Origin: G963422705 sp963422705
Lineage (GTDB): Bacteria; Poribacteria; WGA-4E; WGA-3G
NCBI GenBank assembly: GCA_963422705.1
Contig: OY730443.1
Location: forward strand, 3,906,001 to 3,970,000
Direction of reading: 5' to 3'
Length of the DNA stretch: 64,000 nt
Of the stretch, positions 44,232-51,684 are shown piece after piece; positions within the stretch are counted from its first letter, which is position 1; each line of letters starts with the position of its first letter. The notes under the pieces are model-generated. The model was not told the DNA's origin, ran no database searches, and worked only from the letters and a program-made list of their open reading frames with translations. A program made the position numbers and the translations under genes.

Positions 44232-45188
44232 TTATCGAAATTGATGTTTTGTGATTTGTGCATAGGCGGTAAGACATTCATCCCAGTAGGCGATAGCGTA
44301 CGCTCGGACTGCCTCAGATTGTTCCGATTTTTCAAGATATTGGGCAATCCAGTCAAGTAAACGTTGGCGAATCGGTGGTGAAATTTCACCGTCGGTATAC
44401 ACGATTTCAGTGAAATCGGCTAGCGTATCGTCATCAAGTTTGAAATCCAGTTGTCGATGAAGAATTAGATTCGCCATCAAACCGATGCTTACGAATTCTA
44501 CCGGGTTCATGGTGTCGTTAAAAATGGTGTCGTTAAAAGAGAAATTAGGTTTAAAAATGTTTTCAATCGGCAAAACGGCGACATAATGGGCCCGGTTCTC
44601 GAGGTATGTCAATTGCTTGTCAACGAGGGTTACGTCCGTCAATCGTGCGAGCTTCTGCAAAGGGATTGTCTCTCTAATTGTAATTTGCGGCGCGTGAATA
44701 TTAATTCTATATTGCGGAATTTCCTTTAAAAAATCTTGCTCTGCTTGGTTGTAAATTTGGAAGTCTTCAGTGTCATCTCCGGGGAGGACGACGGGCGAGA
44801 GCCTGCCCCCCTCTGCCATGATTTTGTGCGCGCGTGCCACCAACTTGTCAGTTAACGTATTGCCAATTTGGAAGAATTGAACGATTCTATTTCTGAGAAG
44901 GAGCCGTATCGCCTTGTCGAAGTTTGCCTGACTGCCGTATTCCACTCCCAAGCTAGTCAGTGTAAATGCGTTTTGAATCTGTAGCCGGAGTGCTGACATG
45001 TCGGAGAGTTCCGTGATTTTCATGGTGATGAGTTTGTGGGCAATTGTGGTAATCTCCTGATAAAGTTTTTCCCCTTCTTGCTGCGTAATTTTCCCTTGTT
45101 CATTGGCGTGTGCTAGGACTTGCGCGAGAAACAGCTGACTATCTATGCTGCTTGCGGCGAGAAGTATGGCATTATTCGGATTCATCAT
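44232..45188 (-). CDS. Hypothetical protein, partner of the DUF6178-like gene
   Basis: 318 residues from ATG 45188, an upstream-overlapping start; reading back to 45257 would add 23 residues that lie inside the upstream gene's frame and are unlikely. All-helical, with NAILLAASSIDSQLFLAQVL at the N-terminus and AIAYWDECLTAYAQITKHQF at the C-terminus. No motif I recognise. It overlaps the 3' end of the DUF6178-like gene by 17 bp, so the two are translated together; similar pairs of adjacent genes occur with DUF6178 in Deltaproteobacteria, and a complex is likely. Confidence 0.6.
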   Translation of the reverse strand: MMNPNNAILLAASSIDSQLFLAQVLAHANEQGKITQQEGEKLYQEITTIAHKLITMKITELSDMSALRLQIQNAFTLTSLGVEYGSQANFDKAIRLLLRNRIVQFFQIGNTLTDKLVARAHKIMAEGGRLSPVVLPGDDTEDFQIYNQAEQDFLKEIPQYRINIHAPQITIRETIPLQKLARLTDVTLVDKQLTYLENRAHYVAVLPIENIFKPNFSFNDTIFNDTMNPVEFVSIGLMANLILHRQLDFKLDDDTLADFTEIVYTDGEISPPIRQRLLDWIAQYLEKSEQSEAVRAYAIAYWDECLTAYAQITKHQFR

Positions 45189-45999
45189 GTTCGTCGCCTT
45201 CGTCAAGTTCAAGTGATTCGAGATCGACTTGTCGCGTGAGTTCACCCTCCGTGACATCGATGCCTACTGCTTTATCACGCTGTTCGACACGATATTCTCT
45301 ATCGGCTTGGACGGTATTAAAGGCTGCTTGTTGTATCTCGTCCAGCTCACCTTCTGTATCAATTGCGAAAAGTTCGCGGAGGAGCATCAAGAAAATTTCG
45401 GCGTCTGCTTCGCAGATTGCGTGGCTAATGGCGCGCGTCTGTTCATCCGAATACCCAATTGCGGGAGAACCCGCATCAATCTGTTCTGTTTCGATGAGCA
45501 TGGCGCCGATAGTGCTTTTCAATTTAATCCGTTTATGGAGAAGTACTGCGAGGAGTCGTATGTCTAATTCTGTGAGGAATCTGGCGAGTTCCTCTCTGTC
45601 ACATTCAGAAAGTTCATAGAGCCAGAGATTCAGTGAATCTTCATCCAAGTCGCCGTCGCGCCAGACTGCGATATCAACAAGCTCTTCAAATTGTTGATTT
45701 GAGAGACAGGGCAATAGTGCAGATGCGAGTCCTGTCCCGAGCATGGTGTCCAAGACTTGGAGTACCTCGACGGTGGGGCTTTCCCGAATGAGTTCTGTAC
45801 AATCCGGAACAAGATAATATAGTTTTTCACGCTTCTTGGGATTGGGTGTGGCGCGTATAATGTCAAGCTGCTGCTGCTTTTCATAACTTTGAAAGCGTTC
45901 TTCTGCTTGTTGCGGTGGCAGCGCAAGCAGCTTCTCACTTTCAGCTTGTGGGATTACCTCTTTTGGACTGTTCATGTAGCAACTCCGCATGTTTTGCAA
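45172..45999 (-). CDS. DUF6178-like protein
   Basis: 275 residues. Resembles DUF6178 in its recurring pattern: ALPPQQAEERFQSYEKQQQL, YYLVPDCTELIRESP, VLDTMLGTGLASALLPCLSN, QQFEELVDIAVWRDGDLDED, LNLWLYELSECDREELARFL. The C-terminal end is very acidic (LESLELDEGDEHDESE). Function unknown in all known members. A 17-bp overlap joins it to the next gene. The start codon ATG 45999 gives a short basic leader; an internal start at 45975 (MNSPKE) is possible and better preceded by purines. Confidence 0.6.
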   Translation of the reverse strand: MQNMRSCYMNSPKEVIPQAESEKLLALPPQQAEERFQSYEKQQQLDIIRATPNPKKREKLYYLVPDCTELIRESPTVEVLQVLDTMLGTGLASALLPCLSNQQFEELVDIAVWRDGDLDEDSLNLWLYELSECDREELARFLTELDIRLLAVLLHKRIKLKSTIGAMLIETEQIDAGSPAIGYSDEQTRAISHAICEADAEIFLMLLRELFAIDTEGELDEIQQAAFNTVQADREYRVEQRDKAVGIDVTEGELTRQVDLESLELDEGDEHDESE

Positions 46000-46062
46000 T
46001 GAAAATCAAGCTTAGTTTTTTATTCTGAGGATGGAAATCCTCTTCAAACGTTATTAACCTTC

Positions 46063-46821
46063 TTAATAAAGTGGCATCAATTTATCGGCGCCGGGTATAG
46101 ATTTTCGTTCATATTCAGGGGTTATCCACCGTGCGCCTGATGGTTTTCCGGGATTTCGGTATGCATAGACGACAGTCCATCTTGTGGGACTATTAGCTTT
46201 CCTGGGTGTGACGGCATGGGCGGCATGTGTCCACATTAAGATAACGGTACCCGGTGGGGCGGTTAAGGGGTGTATCTTCAGCGCTTCTCCCGTTATCGGG
46301 TGCGTTTTGCCTGCAATCCAGCCTGTTTCCAAGTCTAGATCTGATTGTGCATGAATTTTTGGTTCCCGGAATAAGTGGCTGCCGGGAACTACCTTTAGTG
46401 CGGCATCGTCCTGCTCAAATCCGTTGACATAGAAAAAAATTCGGACGAATCCGAGCCGTGGTTCATCATCGGCGTATCCGTGGCTATGCCATCCGATTCC
46501 GGCATTTCCCCCGGGGCGATTTAGCGTAACACAATGGTCAAACCGGATGTCTTCGCCAAGGACATGATGCGCGAGTTCGAGCATTTGCGGATGTGCAATT
46601 AGGGTTTCCAGATAAGCGTCAAACTCTGCGGCGAACCTGTTGGGTTCATGGCCCGGCACACCGTCCGGAGCGATGGATTGTATGTGCGCGAGTGATTTTG
46701 CTAGCCGTTGCCGCGCGGGCGGTACCAGCAGCCGTGGAAAAGCAAAATGCCCGTCTGTATTTAATGCTTCGCGTTCCTTTTCCCCAAAGGTGTACGAGTG
46801 AAAAATCTCGGTGTGTTGCAT
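46063..46821 (-). CDS. Phytanoyl-CoA dioxygenase family protein with HxH at the metal site
   Basis: 252 residues. Family strands: LNRPGGNAGIGWHSHGYADD, LGFVRIFFYVNGFEQDDAAL, KVVPGSHLFREPKI, VILMWTHAAHAVTPRKANSP. The distal His202 and the 2-oxoglutarate Arg214 are present. The proximal pair reads His112-Ser-His114 where the usual pattern is His-x-Asp; Asp118/Asp119 follow shortly. It may bind iron differently, or the carboxylate comes from another residue. Substrate unknown. The gene is 76 bp from the right end of the IS605 element. Confidence 0.82.
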   Translation of the reverse strand: MQHTEIFHSYTFGEKEREALNTDGHFAFPRLLVPPARQRLAKSLAHIQSIAPDGVPGHEPNRFAAEFDAYLETLIAHPQMLELAHHVLGEDIRFDHCVTLNRPGGNAGIGWHSHGYADDEPRLGFVRIFFYVNGFEQDDAALKVVPGSHLFREPKIHAQSDLDLETGWIAGKTHPITGEALKIHPLTAPPGTVILMWTHAAHAVTPRKANSPTRWTVVYAYRNPGKPSGARWITPEYERKSIPGADKLMPLY

Positions 46822-46928
46822 GAGACATCTCCAATATAAGGGTGCTCGCTTCTAGGGCTTGCAAACGACGTTTTGCTAGAATCCGCTAGCGTTCACGTGA
46901 TACTCACAACGCCTTCGGCGTGTGCTTG

Positions 46929-48239
46929 TTACCTTCTCTTGGAAGGGTTACTTGATTTGAGTCCCGAAAACGGTGTCCACTTATCAAGTCTACATAGGTT
47001 CGGATGATATCGGATACCTATGGGGGATACCACTGCCCCAACTACAGGGTTTCTCATGAAACCCTGATACTTTTTCAGAATGTTACTCGCCCCCACAACG
47101 TCTCTGTGTCCTTGCCAGCCGCATTGGCGACAATGGTAATTCCTACGACTCGTTTTCTTTCTATGTCCGCAAGACGGGCAGGTTTGAGACGTATAGGCTT
47201 CGTCCTCTGTATCAACGTTGATACCGACGGCTTTGGCTTTGTAGGTAATCATATTCTGAATTTTAGCGAACGCCCACTGGTGCAACTTCTGGTTGGCTTT
47301 TTTGCCATATTGTATGGATTGTCTTATGTGCTTTATGTCTCCAATGACAATCGTTTCTATCTTTCGCGCGCGGCAAGAAGAAACAAAGCGTAGGGCAAAA
47401 CCGCCGTTTTGGCGTGACGTCATTTTATGGCGCATATCACGCAACTGCGCGGTTAATTTCTGTAGGGTTCTATTTTTGAGGCGTTTGAGTTTTTTCCAGC
47501 GTCTGCTATATCTCATGCAACGCGATAAGGCTTTATTGATACTTGACTTAAATTTGTTCTGATACCTCACAACACTGCGGATTTGCCTACCATTATAGAT
47601 GTCGGCATGGATACCGTCAAAAGAAACGATTGGGTGTATTTCGCCCATATCCACAGCAACGGCTGAACCTGCTTTTGATTTTGTCTTTTTCGGCGTTGTG
47701 GCGTAAGTCGCATGGAATTTATATTGTTTCGTTGTTCGGTTATAGACGAGTGAGACTTCGGCAGGCACGACGTTATGGAACTTTTTATCAATCTTTATCC
47801 AAAGCGGGGCGCTCCCTTTGCCCATAGAAAGCCGTAGTTTCCCACGCTGATAGGAAATACCTGTCGCACGCCACGTGAATGTGTGGAATTTCCGCGTTTT
47901 ATTCGGCGGCTTGGCAGTTGGATACGATTTGCGGTTAGAAAAGAAAGAGCGTCGCGCGGCGCAATAATCGTCTATAATCGCCTGCACTGAATGGGCGTGG
48001 CACGGATACCTTTTGAATTTCAGATATGCCTTGAGTCCACTGTCTGAAATCCAAAAGCCTTTCCTATGATGTGTTTTGAACGCCAGCGAAACGGTTTTAG
48101 AGTAGATACGTCCACCAAGCCGATTTATCACGTCAAGTTGTCCTGTCGGCGAAACGGCGTTTCGCCCTATCCGCTTGGCAGTCGCTAAAATATAGGTTCG
48201 GTATTCTTTCTTGGATTTAGACACGCGTTTGCGCCTCAA
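46929..48239 (-). CDS. tnpB: TnpB RNA-guided nuclease (IS605 element)
   Basis: 436 residues from TTG 48239, or 431 from GTG 48224 (VSKSKKEY). Active-site residues: RuvC-I Asp in VAVDMGEIHPIV, RuvC-II in VIGDIKHIRQ (Asp, a common variant), zinc ribbon CPSCGHRKK...CRQCGW, and RuvC-III Asp in HRDVVGASNIL. Two insertions of exactly 8 codons are visible: RIGRNAVS after ATAK, missing from the 39.9-kb relic, and QNGGFALR after MTSR, absent from the usual TSRHFV pattern. Both are coded by a palindromic 24-bp element. The frame stays open, so the gene may work. TnpB is guided by the element's right-end RNA and aids its retention. Confidence 0.88.
   Translation of the reverse strand: MRRKRVSKSKKEYRTYILATAKRIGRNAVSPTGQLDVINRLGGRIYSKTVSLAFKTHHRKGFWISDSGLKAYLKFKRYPCHAHSVQAIIDDYCAARRSFFSNRKSYPTAKPPNKTRKFHTFTWRATGISYQRGKLRLSMGKGSAPLWIKIDKKFHNVVPAEVSLVYNRTTKQYKFHATYATTPKKTKSKAGSAVAVDMGEIHPIVSFDGIHADIYNGRQIRSVVRYQNKFKSSINKALSRCMRYSRRWKKLKRLKNRTLQKLTAQLRDMRHKMTSRQNGGFALRFVSSCRARKIETIVIGDIKHIRQSIQYGKKANQKLHQWAFAKIQNMITYKAKAVGINVDTEDEAYTSQTCPSCGHRKKTSRRNYHCRQCGWQGHRDVVGASNILKKYQGFMRNPVVGAVVSPIGIRYHPNLCRLDKWTPFSGLKSSNPSKRR
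47388..47412 (-). repeat. 24-bp palindromic insertion in tnpB (family copy 2, antisense)
   Basis: The plus strand has AAGCGTAGGGCAAAACCGCC then GTTTTGGC: arms GGCAAAAC / GTTTTGGC. In the gene it gives the 8 residues QNGGFALR between TSR and FVSS. Confidence 0.7.
48150..48173 (-). repeat. 24-bp palindromic insertion in tnpB (family copy 1, empty site known)
   Basis: In the gene sense: CGGATAGGGCGAAACGCC then GTTTCG, arms GGCGAAAC / GTTTCGCC around GCC. It splits AAG|CCGACA, which is intact in the relic at 39.95 kb. It adds residues RIGRNAVS in frame. Confidence 0.85.
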
Positions 48240-48624
48240 TATATGCTTTGACTAGGGATACACTCCCAACCGAAGATATGAACGTTGAGCGTGTCCAAAG
48301 ACACGGCAAGCGGGATTTGAGGTGTCCAAACGCCTCAGGAAGTCTTTTGGAAGTATAACCTTTTATTAATCCCACGATGCGAGGAATAGGCACTTTTGGA
48401 TTGTTCTCAAGTATCAGGTGTACGTGTTCTTCCATAATATCACTCGCACGCCCTTTGAAATCTAATGCTGTTTGTTTGGAGCAGATGAGATGGTGCAAAC
48501 GCGCTTGGAGAGACGCGTCTAAAACTTTGCGTCTGTATTTGGTACACAAGATAATGTGATATTGACAACGATAACCCATGTTGGTATCTGAATACCACTC
48601 TTTTTGCGGGTTCTTGATAAACAT
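48217..48624 (-). CDS. tnpA: IS200/IS605 Y1 transposase TnpA
   Basis: 135 residues. HUH metal motif is EEHVHLILE (His67, His69) and the nucleophilic tyrosine is VKAYIEAQ (Tyr128), with Gln132 after it. YHIILCTKYRRKVL is the usual N-terminal strand. It cleaves single-stranded element ends and joins a circular intermediate, inserting next to a short target. tnpB overlaps its 3' end by 23 bp. Promoter and a pentanucleotide repeat stand upstream. All catalytic residues look intact. Confidence 0.92.
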   Translation of the reverse strand: MFIKNPQKEWYSDTNMGYRCQYHIILCTKYRRKVLDASLQARLHHLICSKQTALDFKGRASDIMEEHVHLILENNPKVPIPRIVGLIKGYTSKRLPEAFGHLKSRLPCLWTRSTFISSVGSVSLVKAYIEAQTRV

Positions 48625-48650
48625 GATATTATAGCATTCATGTTAGTTTC

Positions 48651-48685
48651 TATAATATAATATAATATAATATAATATAATATAA
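48651..48685. repeat. Pentanucleotide microsatellite (TATAA)7 in the tnpA leader
   Basis: Seven exact TATAA units in 35 bp between the tnpA ATG (48624) and its -35 box. The -10 hexamer lies partly inside it. Confidence 0.9.
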
Positions 48686-48707
48686 CACATTTTTTAGCTA
48701 AAGTCAA
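48679..48707 (-). promoter_or_regulatory. tnpA promoter overlapping the microsatellite
   Basis: On the minus strand TTGACT (48702-48707), a 17-bp spacer and TATATT (48679-48684). The -10 box is made of the first repeat unit, and the remaining units form the start of the transcript. The relic at 39.88 kb keeps TTGACA at the same place but lost the repeats. Confidence 0.65.
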
Positions 48708-48783
48708 ATATTTCTTGACGCCAGCACGAGGCAACGGGGTTGGACCCGAAGCCTAAAGGATTGGGAGTGTTAAGGGAGTCCCT

Positions 48784-49548
48784 TCAGAAATTCTCTCTGA
48801 CAAAGTTCATGTTCTTCTCAGCAGATTGAAGGGGCGTGTCTTTGCCGGGCGTTTCTAGGACGAACCAGTCGTCGTATCCGATTGCATGGACGGCATCAAA
48901 AACGGCGGGAAAATCGACATCGCCCTCACCGGCGTGGTTTCCGGCGGTATCTTTAATGTGGATTTGCGCGATTGCGCTGCCCAATTCACGAATTTCAGTC
49001 GGGGAATCGTACCCAAGTCCTGTGGCGTTGCCCATGTCGTAATAGACACCGACGGCGGATGAACCGACACCGTCGATAATTTGTTGATGTTGTTCCGCGT
49101 TCAAGGTAGACTCAATCGCAAGGGAGACGCCATGTTTTTCGGCAGTCTCTGCGACGGCTTTCAACCCGTCCCGGAAACGCGGTAAGCCGATATGGGCATC
49201 TTCGATGGCACCCGTTCCGAAAAAAGGGACGAGAATCACCTTCGCGCCGAGTTTTGGGCAGAGCTCTGCAAGGTATTGTAGCTTAGCGATGCCCTCGCTG
49301 CGCTGACTATCGGTTGGGTGCATGAACGAATACGCGGTGAACCCTCCGGGTGAGAGGGAAGATACCTCAATTCCGGCGATGTCGGCTAACCCGTTTATTT
49401 TGTCGACTGCACCGTCTTGCCAGAGTGGATGTTCACGGTAATTGACGCCGAGGCATAGCTCAATCCCATCAAACCCGATGTTTTTGGCAACCTGGAACGT
49501 GTCTTCAAAGGAACCGGGCAACATACCATCTCGAATACCGACTTTCAT
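48784..49548 (-). CDS. Sugar phosphate isomerase/epimerase (xylose isomerase-like TIM barrel)
   Basis: 254 residues from ATG 49548, set by AAGGAG upstream; extension to 49662 has no ribosome site. Motifs: MKVGIRDGMLPGSFEDTFQV, FDGIELCLGVNYREHPLW, AKVILVPFFGTG, VSLAIESTLNAEQHQQIIDG, VGVYYDMGNATGLGY and IAQIHIKDTAGNHAGEGDVD, then DWFVLETPGKD, with the metal-binding Glu, Asp, His and Glu of the AP_endonuc_2 fold. It interconverts keto sugars or related compounds. It lies right after the IS605 left end and is 11 bp from it, so its downstream region was altered by the IS. Confidence 0.87.
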   Translation of the reverse strand: MKVGIRDGMLPGSFEDTFQVAKNIGFDGIELCLGVNYREHPLWQDGAVDKINGLADIAGIEVSSLSPGGFTAYSFMHPTDSQRSEGIAKLQYLAELCPKLGAKVILVPFFGTGAIEDAHIGLPRFRDGLKAVAETAEKHGVSLAIESTLNAEQHQQIIDGVGSSAVGVYYDMGNATGLGYDSPTEIRELGSAIAQIHIKDTAGNHAGEGDVDFPAVFDAVHAIGYDDWFVLETPGKDTPLQSAEKNMNFVRENF

Positions 49549-49915
49549 CAATTTTCTCCTTAATTTCAGGGATATCGTTTTATCGTAAAGTCTTTCGTGA
49601 TTTGTATTTTGGCCATGCGCATCCCCTGTATCCGCCGGCAACTGGGGAGAAATGATAGGCATTTGTAGCGTTGCGCGTGTCCATTCTAAAATCTACTCTA
49701 GATTGTATCACAACTTTCATGAGACTGCAAGGGAGATTGACTTTTTCCTCTTCGGATATCGTTTGTATCTGCCGACTTTACAGGTTTGGTATCAAGTTGG
49801 TTGCTAATTTTCTTAGCCATACATCTTGTTATCTCGGATGCGAGTCTCTTTGGGGTTCATTACCGTTTTTCTCCGTGCTAAGTTAAAGTTGCCGACGGGT
49901 TTTCGGATGTTGCGC
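49549..49915. other. Intergenic region between isomerase gene and IS copy 2
   Basis: 367 bp with no supported gene. A possible upstream promoter for the isomerase gene lies here but no clear hexamer pair was found. Confidence 0.4.
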
Positions 49916-49985
49916 GTGATAGAACCCCAGCTAAAGCATGGGGGCTTCCGCAAAGTTATGCGAAAGCGCTTGTGGATTTCAGAAG

Positions 49986-50010
49986 CGTAGCGCGAAACCG
50001 CCGTTTCGCG
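49986..50010 (-). repeat. Palindromic element at the C-terminus of tnpB copy 2 (family copy 3)
   Basis: CGTAGCGCGAAACCGCC then GTTTCGCG on the plus strand: arms GCGAAAC / GTTTCGC. The corresponding place in copy 1 (4890-4925) has the same outer bases but an altered centre (AAAGGAGAG), so there the palindrome is degraded or was never formed. Confidence 0.6.
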
Positions 50011-50518
50011 GACTGGTTGCTTCAACGGAGTAGCCAACGATTTTGCCAAGCAAAACAATCGGTCTTACGGCTCCTAAACCAAAGGAAGCTATCCCTTCCT
50101 TGAGAATGTTCATCGCAGCGTTTTGGTCTCTATCCAAGTGCGTCTTACACTTTGGACACGTCCATTCACGCTCTGCTAACGTGAGATTATCCTTTTTATG
50201 ATTACAAACAGAACAGCTTTTACTTGTCGGAGACCACCGACTAATCTTCAACACAGCGCGTATCCGCTTTTTGCTCTGGTGTTTCAGTTTCTGCATGAAC
50301 TCACCAAAGCCAACATCGGAAACCTGTTTACCCCAAAGCCGTTTCATTCCGTCAAGATTAAGGTCTTCAAAGAACAGAATATCAAACTTTTGACACAGTT
50401 CTATCGCAAGTTTCCACTGGTAGTCGGTTCTCTGATTTTCAGTCTTTTTATGAATACGAGCGACTTTCTTACGTTCACGCTCTCTGTTATGAGAACCTTT
50501 GACTTTACGGGAATGCGC

Positions 50519-50542
50519 TGGCAAGCATGTTGCTTGCTACCT
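50519..50542 (-). repeat. 24-bp palindromic insertion with stop codon in tnpB copy 2
   Basis: Absent from copy 1. Arms GCAAGCA / TGCTTGC around ACA, flanked by GGTA and CC. The inserted block contains an in-frame TAG, ending the protein. Confidence 0.7.
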
Positions 50543-51224
50543 TTTTTGTGCGTTCGCTAACTTATCAGCGTTCTGTTTGTAGAACATAGGAGCAGTATAT
50601 CTGTGTCCATCACTGCCAGTCAGGAAGTCTTTGATACCCATATCGAACCCTTCAGCTTTACCTGTCTTGGGTTCGGGTTTGACTTCGCTATAGTCTTCAG
50701 TGAGTGTAAGATACATATCTCCGAGTGCGTTTCTTGTGACTTGAACCTGTTTGATTTTGCCTTCTATGGTTCTGTGTAAGGCAAAACGATACCAACGCCC
50801 GTTGAGACGAATACGATACGTTGGGTGATTTCTTTCGTTTTTCTGCTTTGGCAAAAGAGATTCAATCTTTACCTGTTCACCGCGAAAGCTCATACCTTTG
50901 TGTTTCTGACACGACTTGAATTGCGGATGTCCTCTGCCGAGTGTTTTCATTTCTCTGAAGGATTGTGCTAAACGCTTCACAACATTTTGTAGCGCCCATG
51001 AGTAAGGGATATTCCAATGCTTGTATTTCTCAAGTTTCTTGAGTGTCGTCAAATGTGCAGACATCTTGGAATACGAAAGTCCCTTACCATATCTGCGGTA
51101 ATATCGCATACACAATGCAATGAAGTGGTTTCGCACAACACCGCAGATATTACACTCGTCATGCAGACGCTTCAGAGAGTTATCGTAAAAAAGTTTATGT
51201 TTCGTGTTTCTCATGGGATATCAA

Positions 51225-51307
51225 GTATCAAGTTTTTACCCCCTATCAAGTGGGTAGGCAGACACGTAGCCTTGCGACTACGCTTGACATGTCTGCCAAC
51301 TTGATAC
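51225..51307 (-). ncRNA. 83-nt structured leader of tnpB with pseudoknot (copy 2)
   Basis: Same length and design as at 3598-3680. P1 GTATCAAGT/ACTTGATAC, P2 GGCAGACA/TGTCTGCC, P3 CGTAG/CTACG around TCGCAAGG. The pseudoknot pair reads TGTCAAG with CTTGATA: the T-A of copy 1 is C-G here, and one G:T occurs. The ATG follows at 51214. Confidence 0.72.
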
Positions 51308-51522
51308 GATTAGTATACCATATTATGAGGCGAAAGTCTAAGTTATTTTTGACGCAACTCTAGACGGTGTCTACATCCCCCAGCTAAAGCAAGGGGGGTT
51401 GACACCGAAGAAATTGATAATTTAGCGTGATTTTTCCCTTAATCCACGATTGCTTTTTAAGAAAATAGACAGAAATTTTAAGCGAAAAATAGATGTCCTT
51501 TCGCCCTTGCTTTGCATGTCTC

Positions 51523-51565
51523 GATGTCGGGGATTCTCATGCGCGTGATGTCGGGGATTCTCATG
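51523..51565. repeat. 19-bp direct repeat upstream of the CotH gene
   Basis: GATGTCGGGGATTCTCATG occurs at 51523-51541 and 51547-51565, a 24-bp period. It lies 120-160 bp before the CotH ATG, on the upstream side of the promoter-like boxes at 51617. It might be a regulator site. No other gene is in the 264-bp gap 51421-51684. Confidence 0.5.
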
Positions 51566-51616
51566 AGTGTACTGTGTGTGAGGCGTGTGGAGCGGGAAGA
51601 TGGCGGCCGTCCTATC

Positions 51617-51645
51617 TTGAAAGATGTCGCTTAATATGATAGACT
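51617..51645 (+). promoter_or_regulatory. Promoter-like boxes for the CotH gene
   Basis: TTGAAA (51617-51622), a 17-bp spacer and TAGACT (51640-51645), 39 bp before the ATG. A moderate match. Confidence 0.4.
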
Positions 51646-51684
51646 ATTCCGAAAATTATAATTGACGATAAAAAGGAAATAAAA

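Larger units (their letters stand above)
46897..48773 (-). mobile_element. Complete IS605-type element with tnpA and tnpB
   Basis: On the minus strand: left end near 48773 (CTTAACACTCCCAAT then CCTTTAGGCTTCGGG), promoter, tnpA, an overlapping tnpB, and a right end with hairpin CACACGCC/GGCGTTGTG ending in TATCAC at 46897, the same ending as copies 1-3. The left end equals that of the relic at 39.82 kb. It is the only element here with a complete transposase, so it may be active and could mobilise related ends; the ends of copies 1-3 differ at the left, so cross-mobilisation is uncertain. Confidence 0.85.
49979..51214 (-). pseudogene. tnpB: TnpB RNA-guided nuclease, disrupted (IS copy 2)
   Basis: Open from ATG 51214 to 50537 (225 residues), then a TAG in a 24-bp palindromic insertion (50519-50542), then open in the same frame to 49979. 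The region broken in copy 1 is intact here, and that broken here is intact in copy 1. Active-site residues: FDMGIKDFL, FFEDLNLDGM, CSVC...CPKC ribbon, LDRDQNAAMNIL. The C-terminus ends SPRNGGFALRF at the 49986-50010 palindrome, where copy 1 reads on in another way. Inactive unless the stop is read through. Confidence 0.85.
49916..51420 (-). mobile_element. IS200/IS605-family tnpB-only element, copy 2
   Basis: Inverted copy of 3484-4987, 1505 bp, bounded by the same TTATCAA left end (51414-51420 as TTGATAA on the plus strand) and TTCTATCAC right end (49916). The left-end hairpin and right-end CCCCATGCTTTAGCTGGGG hairpin are present. The nucleotide sequence is close to copy 1 but with scattered changes in all parts, so the copies are not a very recent duplication. 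The tnpB gene is broken by a different insertion than in copy 1. Confidence 0.85.

Noticed and set aside
49549..49662. Longer start of the TIM-barrel isomerase
   Set aside because: AAGGAG and the MKVGIRDG start at 49548 fit the family; the extension has no ribosome site.
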